Shown piece after piece: positions 1 to 7,430 of a stretch of DNA of 64,000 bases. The notes below the pieces were generated by a model. It was not told the origin of the DNA and searched no databases. It saw only the letters and a program-made list of their open reading frames with translations. Source of the DNA: CAVSJJ01 sp963771015. GTDB lineage: Bacteria > Actinomycetota > Actinomycetes > Actinomycetales > Dermatophilaceae. The translations under genes and the position numbers were made by a program. Location of the stretch: positions 62,001 through 126,000 of the forward strand of contig CAVYRN010000007.1 in NCBI GenBank assembly GCA_963771015.1. The letters run 5' to 3'. Each line of letters opens with the position of its first letter. Positions within the stretch are counted from its first letter, which is position 1.

Positions 1-677
1 CCGGCCGAGAGTTCGGCGCGTATCTCTCCTGCCAGTTCGTCGTCGGTGTTGTGGTCGAGCCAACGCCGCAGATTCATCCACTGCGCTGCCTGGTAGCGGT
101 CCCAGCTGTCTTGGTCTGCAAGGACCATCTCCACGACGTCGCAGCCGAGGGCGCCGTACTGCTCGACCAGCTCCGGCAGTGCCCGGAACTCTTCCTTGTC
201 GGTGGCACCGCATCCTTCGACGGTGTCCTGATCCGGCGGCTCCCGGCGCCAGTAGGGCTCACCGATCAGCATCACGCCGCCACCCCGGAGGCTACGGCGA
301 AGCAGGTCGACCGTGCCCGGCACGCCACCTCCGATCCAGGTCGCGCCGACGCAGGCGACCACGTCGACGGGTTCGTCCGCGACGTAGCCGGCGGCATCCC
401 CGTGGATGAAGCTGACCCGGTCCGTGACGCCGAGCTCGATGGCACGAGTCCGCGCCTGTTGGGTGAAGACCGTGCTCAGATCCACCCCCGTGCCGCTGAT
501 CCCATGGTCGCGCGCCCAGGTGCAGAGCATCTCGCCCGACCCGCTCGCCAGGTCAAGCACGACTGTGCTGGGGGCCAGCGACAGCGCCTCGCCCAAGACG
601 GCGAGTTTCGCCGGGGTGAAGGGGTTGTGAATGCGGTGGCTGCTCTCGCGAATGGGGAAGATGCGCGGGATGTCCAC
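1..677 (-). CDS. SAM-dependent methyltransferase (C-terminus cut by window edge)
   Basis: Class I SAM-dependent methyltransferase, small-molecule type; the substrate is not recognisable. Read from a GTG at 675-677, the protein begins VDIPRIFPIRESSHRIHNPF. The SAM-binding motif I, VLDLASGSGEML, lies near residue 45, followed by the acidic GVDLS strand, the HGDAAGY segment and the VACVGATWIGGG post-motif typical of this fold. The coding frame stays open to base 1, so the C-terminus is outside the window. Other start codons are possible because no clear Shine-Dalgarno sequence precedes the GTG. It lies beside a transposase remnant, so the block may be a transfer scar. Family call is fairly sure; the reaction is unknown. 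Confidence 0.75.
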   Translation of the reverse strand, partial: MDIPRIFPIRESSHRIHNPFTPAKLAVLGEALSLAPSTVVLDLASGSGEMLCTWARDHGISGTGVDLSTVFTQQARTRAIELGVTDRVSFIHGDAAGYVADEPVDVVACVGATWIGGGVPGTVDLLRRSLRGGGVMLIGEPYWRREPPDQDTVEGCGATDKEEFRALPELVEQYGALGCDVVEMVLADQDSWDRYQAAQWMNLRRWLDHNTDDELAGEIRAELSA

Positions 678-1381
678 AGCAGGCAGTCTTGTCGAACGGT
701 ACGACCCAACGCAATGGTGCTGCGCTCCGCAACAGCGAGTCGTGGCGTCTGCCCCGTCGCCTCACCGGCGCGACCCCTATCGGACGCCCGGCCACGCCGA
801 GCGCCCATGCGGGGGCATCCGCACCTGCCGCCCTCGGCAAGGTCGACCTCGCGGCGAATGACGCACTGGCCGCTACAGCCAGGGCGCCGCCTGGTTCGGG
901 ACGGTCATGCGCATGACCCAGCGCCACGTCGCGATGCGGCGATCCCGAACGGGCTACGAAGGGCGTCGCGCCCACCTGATCGCCGACGACGTGCGGGCTG
1001 CAGTCGCCCAGATCGCTGTGGCGACCCGAGAGCATGCAGAGGCAGGTACACCGGCCGCAGCTCACGCACCCGGTCCTTCAAGACGGTCAACGATCGCTGC
1101 CAGCCGACCCGCTCAGCGATCGGCGTCGACGGCATCGACGGGTACGTACCCAGCGGCTCACGGATCGCCGGCTCACACGAGTCCAGAGCCGACCCCCGAA
1201 GGACCCCAGCGGCACAGCGACCAAGACACCCGACACGGGCCGAAGGGTCGTGGAGCAGGACGGACCTGCGGACTCCCACCAGACCACGCGGCACGTCTCA
1301 ACTGGTCGTGCGGCATCAACGGTGTCTCGTCATGATGAAAGGGCGAGGCGAGCGGCATACCGGCCCTGCCACACTGGGGCC
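678..1381. other. Gene-poor 0.7-kb stretch with mobile-element debris
   Basis: No intact gene is visible between the methyltransferase and the aminotransferase. The centre (about 1040-1192) carries a recognisable IS21 transposase fragment on the minus strand. The rest, including 690-1030, reads in several frames without a recognisable family and with codon usage less regular than its neighbours. One copy of the genome octamer (CGGCATAC) lies at 1353-1360, just ahead of the aminotransferase start. Confidence 0.6.
1040..1192 (-). pseudogene. istA: IS21-family IstA transposase fragment
   Basis: A roughly 50-residue stretch in one minus-strand frame contains EPAIREPL, then TYPSMPSTPIAERVGW, then SLTVLKDRVRELRPVYLP. 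This matches my recollection of the segment just before the DDE catalytic core in actinobacterial IS21-family IstA transposases (typically AERIGW..S.TVLKDRVRELRP). The frame before it does not give the IstA helix-turn-helix start. After the LP the frame runs into unrelated residues rather than the expected catalytic core, so both ends are lost. No IstB gene and no terminal inverted repeats were seen. It is read as an old, decayed insertion. Confidence 0.6.
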
Positions 1382-2611
1382 ATGCGTCCCGTCACCCAGA
1401 GCCGCAAGCTCCAGAACGTCCGTTACGACGTGCGGGGGCCGATCCTCGTGGAGGCCCAGCGGCTCGAGGCCGAGGGGCACAAGATCCTCAAGCTCAACAT
1501 CGGCAACCCGGCCCCGTTCGGCTTCGAGGCGCCCGAGGCGATCCTCGCCGACGTGGTCCACAACCTGCCCGAGTCGCAGGGGTACTCCGACTCCAAGGGC
1601 ATCTACTCGGCCCGGACGGCCGTCGCGCAGTACTACCAGGCGCACGGGCTGCTCGAGACCGGCGTCGAGGACGTCTTCATCGGGAACGGCGTGTCCGAGC
1701 TCATCTCCATGGTCCTCACCGCCTTCATCGACGACGGCAACGAGATCCTCGTCCCGGCCCCCGACTACCCGCTGTGGACCGGCGCGGTGAGCCTGGCCGG
1801 TGGCGTGCCCGTCCACTACCGGTGCGACGAGTCCAACGGGTGGAACCCGGACCTGGCCGACATCGAGGCCAAGATCACCGAGAACACCTTCGCGCTCGTC
1901 GTCATCAACCCCAACAACCCGACCGGCGCCGTCTACAGCGAGGACGTCGTCAAGGGCCTGGTCGACATCGCGCGGCGCCACGAGCTCGTCCTCATGTCCG
2001 ACGAGATCTACGAGAAGATCCTGTTCGCCGACGACACCCACCACCCGGTGCACCACCACACGGCGACGTATGCCGCCGACGACGTCCTCACCCTCACCTT
2101 CAGCGGGCTGTCCAAGGCGTACCGGGTCTGCGGCTTCCGGGCCGGCTGGGTCATGGTCTCCGGGCCCAAGCACCTGGCGACCGACTTCCTCGAGGGCCTC
2201 ACCCTGTTGGCGAACATGCGGATGTGCGCCAACGTCCCGGCACAGCACGCCATCCAGACCGCCCTCGGCGGCTACCAGTCGATCAACGAGCTCATCGTCC
2301 CCGGTGGCCGGTTCTTTGAGCAGAGCAAGCTCGCCTCGCGGCTGCTGAACGAGATCCCCGGGGTGTCGTGCGTCGAGCCCGACGGCGCGCTCTACTGCTT
2401 CCCGCGGCTGGACCCCGAGGTGTACCCCATCGAGAGCGACGAGGCGTTCGTCATCGACCTGCTCCGCGCCAAGAAGATCCTCGTCACGCACGGGACCGGC
2501 TTCAACTGGTTCGAGCCGGACCACTTCCGGCTCGTCACGCTGCCGGATGTGGAGACCCTGACCGAGGCGATCGGCCGGATCGCCGACTTCCTCGAGACGG
2601 TGCGAGGCTGA
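1382..2611 (+). CDS. alaA: Alanine-type PLP aminotransferase (AlaA/YfbQ-like)
   Basis: Fold-type I pyridoxal-phosphate aminotransferase of 409 residues, close to the usual 405 of AlaA. It is expected to interconvert pyruvate and alanine with glutamate/2-oxoglutarate in the cytoplasm. The start MRPVTQSRKLQNVRYDVRGP matches the conserved N-terminus of the family, so the ATG at 1382 is preferred over the much longer open frame. Visible motifs are LNIGNPAPFGF near residue 38, VINPNNPTGAVY near 178, the Schiff-base lysine in SGLSKAYRVCGFRAGW (about K245) and the C-terminal substrate arginine in DHFRLVTLP. The crcB operon follows after 10 bases. Confidence 0.88.
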   Translation: MRPVTQSRKLQNVRYDVRGPILVEAQRLEAEGHKILKLNIGNPAPFGFEAPEAILADVVHNLPESQGYSDSKGIYSARTAVAQYYQAHGLLETGVEDVFIGNGVSELISMVLTAFIDDGNEILVPAPDYPLWTGAVSLAGGVPVHYRCDESNGWNPDLADIEAKITENTFALVVINPNNPTGAVYSEDVVKGLVDIARRHELVLMSDEIYEKILFADDTHHPVHHHTATYAADDVLTLTFSGLSKAYRVCGFRAGWVMVSGPKHLATDFLEGLTLLANMRMCANVPAQHAIQTALGGYQSINELIVPGGRFFEQSKLASRLLNEIPGVSCVEPDGALYCFPRLDPEVYPIESDEAFVIDLLRAKKILVTHGTGFNWFEPDHFRLVTLPDVETLTEAIGRIADFLETVRG

Positions 2612-2621
2612 CCCGCCGCCC

Positions 2622-3158
2622 ATGGCCGTCCGCCGCGCCCGTCCCCCCCGACGCCCGCCGAGCCTGCGCGAGCGGGCCCGGCGGGTGCTCCGTACCCGGT
2701 GGGACATCCTCCTCGTCATCAGCGCCGGTGGGGCGCTCGGCAGCGCCGCCAGGTGGTCCGTCGCGGACCTGCTGCCCGCCCACCCGGACCAGATCCCGGT
2801 GGCCACGTGGCTCGCGAACGTCACCGGCTCGCTCATCCTCGGGGCCCTCATGTTCCTCGTCGTCGACGTCTGGGGGCCGACCCGCTACGTCCGCCCCTTC
2901 TGGGGGGTCGGCGTCCTCGGCGGGTACACGACGTTCTCGACCTACATGCTCGACACCCGCACGTTGGTCGCCTCCGGCGCGATGCTCGCCGCCGCGGTCT
3001 ACGTCGTCGGCACCGTGGCCACCGGCATACCGGCGTCCTGGGCCGGCCTGGCGGGGACCCGGGCCGTCGTGGCCGCGGCCGCGCGCCGACGGCATACCGA
3101 GAGGGACGTCGACCCCGATCCTCCCCCCGCCACCGACGCACCGAGGAGCACCCGATGA
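2622..3158 (+). CDS. crcB: Fluoride-specific ion channel Fluc/CrcB, first copy
   Basis: Small membrane protein of 178 residues exporting fluoride. A basic cytoplasmic N-terminus is followed by four hydrophobic segments. ALGSAARW, the polar-track asparagine in TWLANVTGSLILG and GGYTTFSTYMLD are the family hallmarks. The C-terminal 30 residues are charged and Pro-rich and longer than usual. Its stop overlaps the start of the DUF190 gene by four bases, and a second crcB follows, so the three genes form one operon. Paired crcB genes in actinobacteria are usually taken to form a heterodimeric channel. No fluoride riboswitch fits in the 10-base gap upstream. Confidence 0.87.
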   Translation: MAVRRARPPRRPPSLRERARRVLRTRWDILLVISAGGALGSAARWSVADLLPAHPDQIPVATWLANVTGSLILGALMFLVVDVWGPTRYVRPFWGVGVLGGYTTFSTYMLDTRTLVASGAMLAAAVYVVGTVATGIPASWAGLAGTRAVVAAAARRRHTERDVDPDPPPATDAPRSTR

Positions 3159-3496
3159 CATTGCACGGCAAGGCGACCCGGCTCACCATCATCATCGCGG
3201 AGAACCACCAGTGGCACCACCGGCCGCTCTACACCGAGATCGTCCACCGCGCCCACGCCGCCGGGCTGGCCGGGGCGAGCGTCTTCAAGGGCATCGAGGG
3301 GTTCGGCCGGTCGAGCACCATCCACACGACCCGGATCCTCTCGCTGAGCGAGGACCTGCCCATCGCGGTCGTCATCGTCGACCTGGACGAGCAGATCGCG
3401 GCGTTCCTCCCCGAGCTCGATGAGCTCGTCCAGGAGGGCCTGGTCACGCTCGAGCCCGTCGAGGTGGTCCGGTACGTCGGCCCGGCAGGCTCATGA
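3155..3496 (+). CDS. DUF190 (UPF0166) protein
   Basis: A 113-residue cytoplasmic protein of the DUF190 family, whose members resemble PII-like ferredoxin folds and often sit beside crcB. The ATG at 3155 overlaps the upstream stop (ATGA). Features seen: KATRLTIIIAENHQWHHRPL at the start, GLAGASVFKGIEGFGRS in the middle and VVIVDLDEQI further on, all typical of the family. Being sandwiched between two channel genes, it probably modulates or senses fluoride export, but no biochemical role is established that I can name. Confidence 0.85.
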   Translation: MTLHGKATRLTIIIAENHQWHHRPLYTEIVHRAHAAGLAGASVFKGIEGFGRSSTIHTTRILSLSEDLPIAVVIVDLDEQIAAFLPELDELVQEGLVTLEPVEVVRYVGPAGS

Positions 3497-3864
3497 CGCT
3501 GTTCCTCGTCCTCGTCGGTGGGGCCGTCGGCGCTCCCCTGCGCTACCTCACCGACCTTCTCGTGCAGTCCCGCCACGACAGCGTCTTCCCGTGGGGGACG
3601 TTCACCGTCAACGTCGTCGGGTCCTTCGTCCTCGGCGCGCTCGGCGCGGGTGCCGCAGTGGCGGGTATGCCGTCGGCCGTCCTCACCGTGGCCGGCACCG
3701 GGTTCTGCGGTGCGCTGACGACGTTCTCGACGTTCGGGTTCGAGACGGTCCGGCTCGTCGACGACGGCTCGTGGCTCGAGGCCTCGATCAACGTGACGGC
3801 CAGCGTCGTCGCGGGGCTGGCCGCCTGCGCCGCCGGATGGGGCGTGGTGTCGGCGCTCGCCTGA
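3493..3864 (+). CDS. crcB: Fluoride-specific ion channel Fluc/CrcB, second copy
   Basis: Compact 123-residue CrcB with four membrane segments and the motifs GGAVGAPLRY, FTVNVVGSFVLG and GFCGALTTFSTFGFE. The GALTTFSTF stretch carries the residues lining the fluoride pore and central sodium site in characterised Fluc channels. The start overlaps the DUF190 stop (ATGA), so it is the third gene of the operon. It is distinct in length from the first copy, which fits a two-subunit channel. The gene ends convergently with the LigB-like gene, across a 194-base gap that holds a hairpin. Confidence 0.88.
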   Translation: MTLFLVLVGGAVGAPLRYLTDLLVQSRHDSVFPWGTFTVNVVGSFVLGALGAGAAVAGMPSAVLTVAGTGFCGALTTFSTFGFETVRLVDDGSWLEASINVTASVVAGLAACAAGWGVVSALA

Positions 3865-3889
3865 CCGTGCCGGATGAGGTGCGCGGGTG

Positions 3890-4010
3890 TCCGATCTGAC
3901 GGGCCGGTCGGGTCCGGTCGGGCCGGTCGGGCTCGGTGGATGGGTGGTCCTGGTCCGGGCCGGCCGATGCCGTCCCACTGGCCGCCCCAGACCAGGACGG
4001 GCAGATCGGA
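3890..4010. terminator. Nested inverted repeats between convergent genes
   Basis: The 194-base convergent gap contains an outer inverted repeat (TCCGATCTG at 3890-3898 with its complement at 4002-4010). Inside it is a longer imperfect stem, about 3947-3964 pairing with 3981-3998, built on GTCCTGGTC/GACCAGGAC. Three copies of CCGGTCGGG (3904-3931) lie between the left arms. No T-tract follows on either strand. A bidirectional, stem-only terminator is a reasonable reading but is inferred from structure alone. Confidence 0.45.
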
Positions 4011-4058
4011 TGCACCGTCGAGCGGTGGTCGTCGCTGCTTCCCACGAAGGCTACCCTT

Positions 4059-4742
4059 TCAGGCCCCATCGCTCTCGATGTACGACCCTCTGCCGCGCGG
4101 CGGCGCGGCGGCGGGGATGCGCTCGAGGCGGGCCACGACGTAGAGGACCCCGAACGGGTCGCTGCGATCGAGCGAGACGCAGCGGTATGCCGCCCGCTCG
4201 CCCATCGCCGCGGCCGCCACCTGGAGAGGGGCGCGCCCCTGGGCCAGCAGCTCGGCACCGAGGCTCGCGTCGAGGGCGAGCAACCGGTCGGGTTCCGCCG
4301 CCGCCAGCGCGGCGACGATCGCGTCGTCGAACGCGAAGGACCGCTCGTCGAGATACCCGGGGGCCTTCTCGCTGCGCCGCGCGCTTCCGTCGGCCACGAC
4401 GACCAGGTCGATCTCGCCGGTTCCGGCGACGGCCCCCACCGACCGGCCCAGGGCGACGCACCGCTCGGTCGGCGCATCCCACGGCACCTCGACGACGTCC
4501 GGGGCGGTCACTCCGGCGAGGCGCAGCAGCAGCTCACCCACCCGGCGTCCCACCGGCGGCCTGGTGCTGCGCGGTTCACGGTCCGTGGCGGCGACGAGGA
4601 CGACCGCACCGCCGGCGAGCCCGGCCAGCTCGCCGAGCAGCGACACACAGGCGTCGCGCAACCCGGCCGCGGCGTCGTCGCGGCCGGCATACCCGGGCAG
4701 CAGCAGCGGGGCGCTCGGGACCACCGTCACGGACCTGATCAC
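4059..4742 (-). CDS. LigB-like (class III extradiol dioxygenase-fold) protein
   Basis: A 227-residue protein starting at a GTG that overlaps the folP2 stop (GTGA). The opening RSVTVVPSAPLLLPGYAG and the alternating hydrophobic strands (AVVLVAATDR, DLVVVADGSARR) resemble the small actinobacterial relatives of class III extradiol dioxygenases, such as Rv2728c of Mycobacterium tuberculosis. The metal-ligand histidines of true dioxygenases are not evident, so enzymatic activity is doubtful. Co-translation with folP2 and gpgS suggests a shared condition of expression rather than aromatic degradation. Function unknown. Confidence 0.6.
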   Translation of the reverse strand: MIRSVTVVPSAPLLLPGYAGRDDAAAGLRDACVSLLGELAGLAGGAVVLVAATDREPRSTRPPVGRRVGELLLRLAGVTAPDVVEVPWDAPTERCVALGRSVGAVAGTGEIDLVVVADGSARRSEKAPGYLDERSFAFDDAIVAALAAAEPDRLLALDASLGAELLAQGRAPLQVAAAAMGERAAYRCVSLDRSDPFGVLYVVARLERIPAAAPPRGRGSYIESDGA

Positions 4743-5602
4743 GCGAGGCCCCGGGTCGTCCGGACTGGCGGCAGGTCGCCCGCGATGACCGAGACCATGT
4801 CGAGCACCTCACGGGTCTCGGGGACCTCGTGGACCCGATAGACGTGGGCGCCCAGCCACCCGGAGATCGCCGTGGTCGCAAGCGTCCCGGTGAGCCGCTC
4901 CCCCACCGCCCGGTCGAGCGACTCGCCCACGAAGTCCTTGTTGGACAACGACACCAGCACCGGCCACCCCAGCGCGGTGAGCTCGCCGAGCCGGCGGGTG
5001 ACCTCGAGGGAGTGCCAGGTGTTCTTGCCGAAGTCGTGCGCCGGGTCGATGAGGACCCGCTCACGGTCGACCCCGAGCGACACGGCGCGCTCCGCCTGCC
5101 GGGTCAGCGACCCGACGACATCGGCGACGACGTCGTCGTACTCGACCCGGTGCGGGCGGGTCCGCGGCGTCACCCCACCGGTGTGGGTGCACACGAGGGC
5201 CGCACCGAACTCGGCGGCGACCTCGGGCAGCCGCGGATCCGCCCCACCCCAGGCGTCGTTGATGAGGTCGGCCCCGACCTCGCACACCGCCCGGGCGACC
5301 TCGCTGCGCCATGTGTCGACGCTGATGACGAGGTCGGGGAACTCGCCGCGGACCGCCTCGACGAACCCGACGACCCGGCGCATCTCCTCGGCCGCGTCGA
5401 TCTCGGCGCCGGGGGCCGCCTTGATGCCGCCGATGTCGACGAGGTCGGCGCCCTCGTCGACGACCCGGCGCACCCGGTCCATCGCGGCGTCCTCGGCCCA
5501 GGTGAGCCCCCTGTCGTAGAACGAGTCCGGGGTCCGGTTGACGATGGCCATGACGAGCCGGGCCCGTTCGTCGTACTCGTGCCGCCCCAGTCGGAACCTC
5601 AT
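4739..5602 (-). CDS. folP2: Dihydropteroate synthase paralogue FolP2
   Basis: TIM-barrel protein of 287 residues in the pterin-binding family. NRTPDSFYD (22-30), ISVDTWRSEVA, LINDAWGGADP, ALVCTHTGG and IDPAHDFGKN follow the dihydropteroate synthase order. The second loop, usually DIGGESTRPG, here reads DIGGIKAAPG (56-65), so the Thr-Arg pair used in p-aminobenzoate and pyrophosphate binding is gone. The C-terminus also has YRVHEVPETREVLDM in place of RVHDV. Placement directly after gpgS matches Rv1207-Rv1208 of M. tuberculosis, where this paralogue is folP2. It probably does not make folate; its true substrate is unknown. ATGA overlap with gpgS. Confidence 0.82.
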   Translation of the reverse strand: MRFRLGRHEYDERARLVMAIVNRTPDSFYDRGLTWAEDAAMDRVRRVVDEGADLVDIGGIKAAPGAEIDAAEEMRRVVGFVEAVRGEFPDLVISVDTWRSEVARAVCEVGADLINDAWGGADPRLPEVAAEFGAALVCTHTGGVTPRTRPHRVEYDDVVADVVGSLTRQAERAVSLGVDRERVLIDPAHDFGKNTWHSLEVTRRLGELTALGWPVLVSLSNKDFVGESLDRAVGERLTGTLATTAISGWLGAHVYRVHEVPETREVLDMVSVIAGDLPPVRTTRGLA

Positions 5603-6564
5603 GCCCGCACCTCACCGGCGGGCGCGGCATACCCGGGGACGGAGACGGCCGGCGGGCGCTCGGTGACGTCGACGTCGCTGTCCCGCGCGACGAACCCCGT
5701 CTCGCCACGGTCGAACTGGCGCAGCCGCACGACGTCCGAACCCGGGTATGCCGTCCGCTCGCCCAGCCGTGCCTCGACCGCCGCCATGACCTGGACGGCC
5801 ATCAGGCCGAGGGTGTCGTGGCGGTGATGGCGATGCGCCCGGCGCCCGAGGTCGACCTGCGCGATGGCTCCGGCACCGTCCCTGGTGACCGTGTCGACGA
5901 GGGCGGCGATCTCGACCCCGTAGCCGCAGGGGACGGCATACCGCTCGAAGGCCGCTCGGCGGACGGCCCACTCGCCGGCCAGGGGCTGGACGAGCCCGGC
6001 GAGCTCGGGCCAGTGCAGCGCCAGGAGGGGACGGGCGACGAGCTCGGTCACCCGGCCGCCGGTCTCGACCTCGTGGCCGCCGTCGTCGAGCAGCGGCCGG
6101 TCGTAGACGGCCTTGACGAGGGTGAGATCCGGCTCGGCGAGCAGCGGGCCGGCGAGCCCGGCGACGAAGTGGGGGCCCCACTCGATGAGGTCTGCGTCGA
6201 GGAAGACGAGGACGTCCCCGGTCGTCACGTGGAGCGCCTTCCACAGCGCCTCGCCCTTGCCACGCGCGGGCCCGAGCTCGGGGTGGATGTCCCGGGCCGC
6301 GTGGACCCTGGCCCCGGCGTCCCGGGCGATGTCGGCGGTGCCGTCGGTCGAGTCGGAGTCGATGACGACGAGCTCGTCGACGAGGGGTACGGCGTCGACC
6401 CACGACTCGCGGACCCGGGCGACGATGCCGCCGAGCGTGGCCGCCTCGTCACGGGCGGGGATGACGACGCTGACCCGCTGACCGTCCTTGGCGGCGAGCA
6501 GCCTCTCGGGAGGCCATTGCCGCGCGTCGAACGAGCGGACCCCTGACTCCCTTGCCACGGGCAC
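5599..6564 (-). CDS. gpgS: Glucosyl-3-phosphoglycerate synthase
   Basis: GT81-type glycosyltransferase of 321 residues. It transfers glucose from an NDP-glucose to 3-phosphoglycerate, the first step to glucosylglycerate and the primer of methylglucose lipopolysaccharides. Seen: nucleotide-binding VVIPARDEAATLG (33-45), VIDSDSTDGT (68-76), GKGEALWK (102-109), the metal-binding DADLIEWG (123-130) and PLAGEWAVRR further on, all family hallmarks. The GTG at 6562-6564 heads a tightly overlapping run gpgS-folP2-LigB-like. The C-terminal 35 residues are less conserved. Confidence is high from both motifs and neighbourhood. Confidence 0.9.
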   Translation of the reverse strand: MPVARESGVRSFDARQWPPERLLAAKDGQRVSVVIPARDEAATLGGIVARVRESWVDAVPLVDELVVIDSDSTDGTADIARDAGARVHAARDIHPELGPARGKGEALWKALHVTTGDVLVFLDADLIEWGPHFVAGLAGPLLAEPDLTLVKAVYDRPLLDDGGHEVETGGRVTELVARPLLALHWPELAGLVQPLAGEWAVRRAAFERYAVPCGYGVEIAALVDTVTRDGAGAIAQVDLGRRAHRHHRHDTLGLMAVQVMAAVEARLGERTAYPGSDVVRLRQFDRGETGFVARDSDVDVTERPPAVSVPGYAAPAGEVRA

Positions 6565-6602
6565 ACCCTAGTTGGCGCGCCCCGGGACTTCCCTGTGGCC
6601 GA

Positions 6603-7430
6603 CTAGTCGCGGGTCGTCCCGAACCGGGCGGGCCGCTTCTCGAAGAAGGCCGTGACGCCCTCGCGGAAGTCCGCGGTCTGCAGGAGCCGGGCCTGGCCAC
6701 GCTCCTCCCGGCCGAGTGCCCCCGCCAGGTCGAGGGTCGCGGCGTTGATGGCGGCCGAGGTCTCGCGGGCGGCCTCGGGCGCCGTGGCGCCGAGCTGGTG
6801 GAGCAGGGCCGTCGAACGCTCGTCGAACCGGTCGGCCGTGACGCCCTCGGCCACCAGGCCCCACTCGGCCGCGGTCGCCCCGTCGACCTTCTCGCCGGTC
6901 AGTGCCATCCGCATGGCCCGGGCCCGACCGACCGACGCGGCGACGAGGGCCGTCGCACCACCGTCGGGCATGAGGCCGATCCGGGCGAAGGCGAGGACGA
7001 ACGACGCGGCGTCGCTCGCCAGGACGTAGTCGCAGGCCAGCGCGAGGGACACGCCGACCCCCGCTGCAACACCGTGGACGAGGGCGACCGTCGGGACGGG
7101 GCAGTCGACGATCGCGCGGATCGTCCCTCCGACGGCATCGAGGGTGGCGCCGTCGACCGTGGGGCCGTCGAGCGTCGAAGCGTCGGCCGCCGACCCCGTG
7201 GGCGTCGAGCCGCCGCCCGAGACCCCACCCGTGAGGTTCGCCCCGGCGCAGAAGCCGCGCCCGGCGCCACTGAGCGCGATGACACGGACGGCCGGGTCGG
7301 CACCCAGCCGGCGTACGGCGTCGGCCACCGCGTCGAGCATCGGGGCGTCGACGGCGTTGAGCCGCTCCGGGTCGTTGAGGGTGACCCGGGCGATCGCCTC
7401 CTCGACCGAGACGAGGACGTGGTCGGCCAT
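6603..7430 (-). CDS. Enoyl-CoA hydratase/isomerase family protein
   Basis: Crotonase-fold protein of 275 residues, expected to hydrate 2-enoyl-CoA in beta-oxidation. The ATG at 7430 overlaps the thiolase stop by one base (TGATG). GRGFCAGANL forms the first half of the oxyanion hole and HGVAAGVGVSLALACDYVLAS the second. The catalytic region reads FARIGLMPDGGATALV, where one of the two usual glutamates appears replaced by Asp. Just after GANL there is a low-complexity insertion of about 25 residues rich in Gly, Ser, Thr, Ala and Asp (TLDGPTVDGATLD), unusual for the family. Likely acts with the adjacent thiolase and racemase. Confidence 0.85.
   Translation of the reverse strand: MADHVLVSVEEAIARVTLNDPERLNAVDAPMLDAVADAVRRLGADPAVRVIALSGAGRGFCAGANLTGGVSGGGSTPTGSAADASTLDGPTVDGATLDAVGGTIRAIVDCPVPTVALVHGVAAGVGVSLALACDYVLASDAASFVLAFARIGLMPDGGATALVAASVGRARAMRMALTGEKVDGATAAEWGLVAEGVTADRFDERSTALLHQLGATAPEAARETSAAINAATLDLAGALGREERGQARLLQTADFREGVTAFFEKRPARFGTTRD

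Noticed and set aside
2612..2621. Fluoride riboswitch ahead of the crcB operon
   Set aside because: Only 10 bases separate alaA from crcB, too little for the roughly 50-80-base aptamer, and no pseudoknot-like sequence was seen.
3904..3931. CCGGTCGGG repeats as an origin or regulatory iteron
   Set aside because: Only three copies, between convergent gene ends, and better explained as part of a hairpin-rich terminator region.
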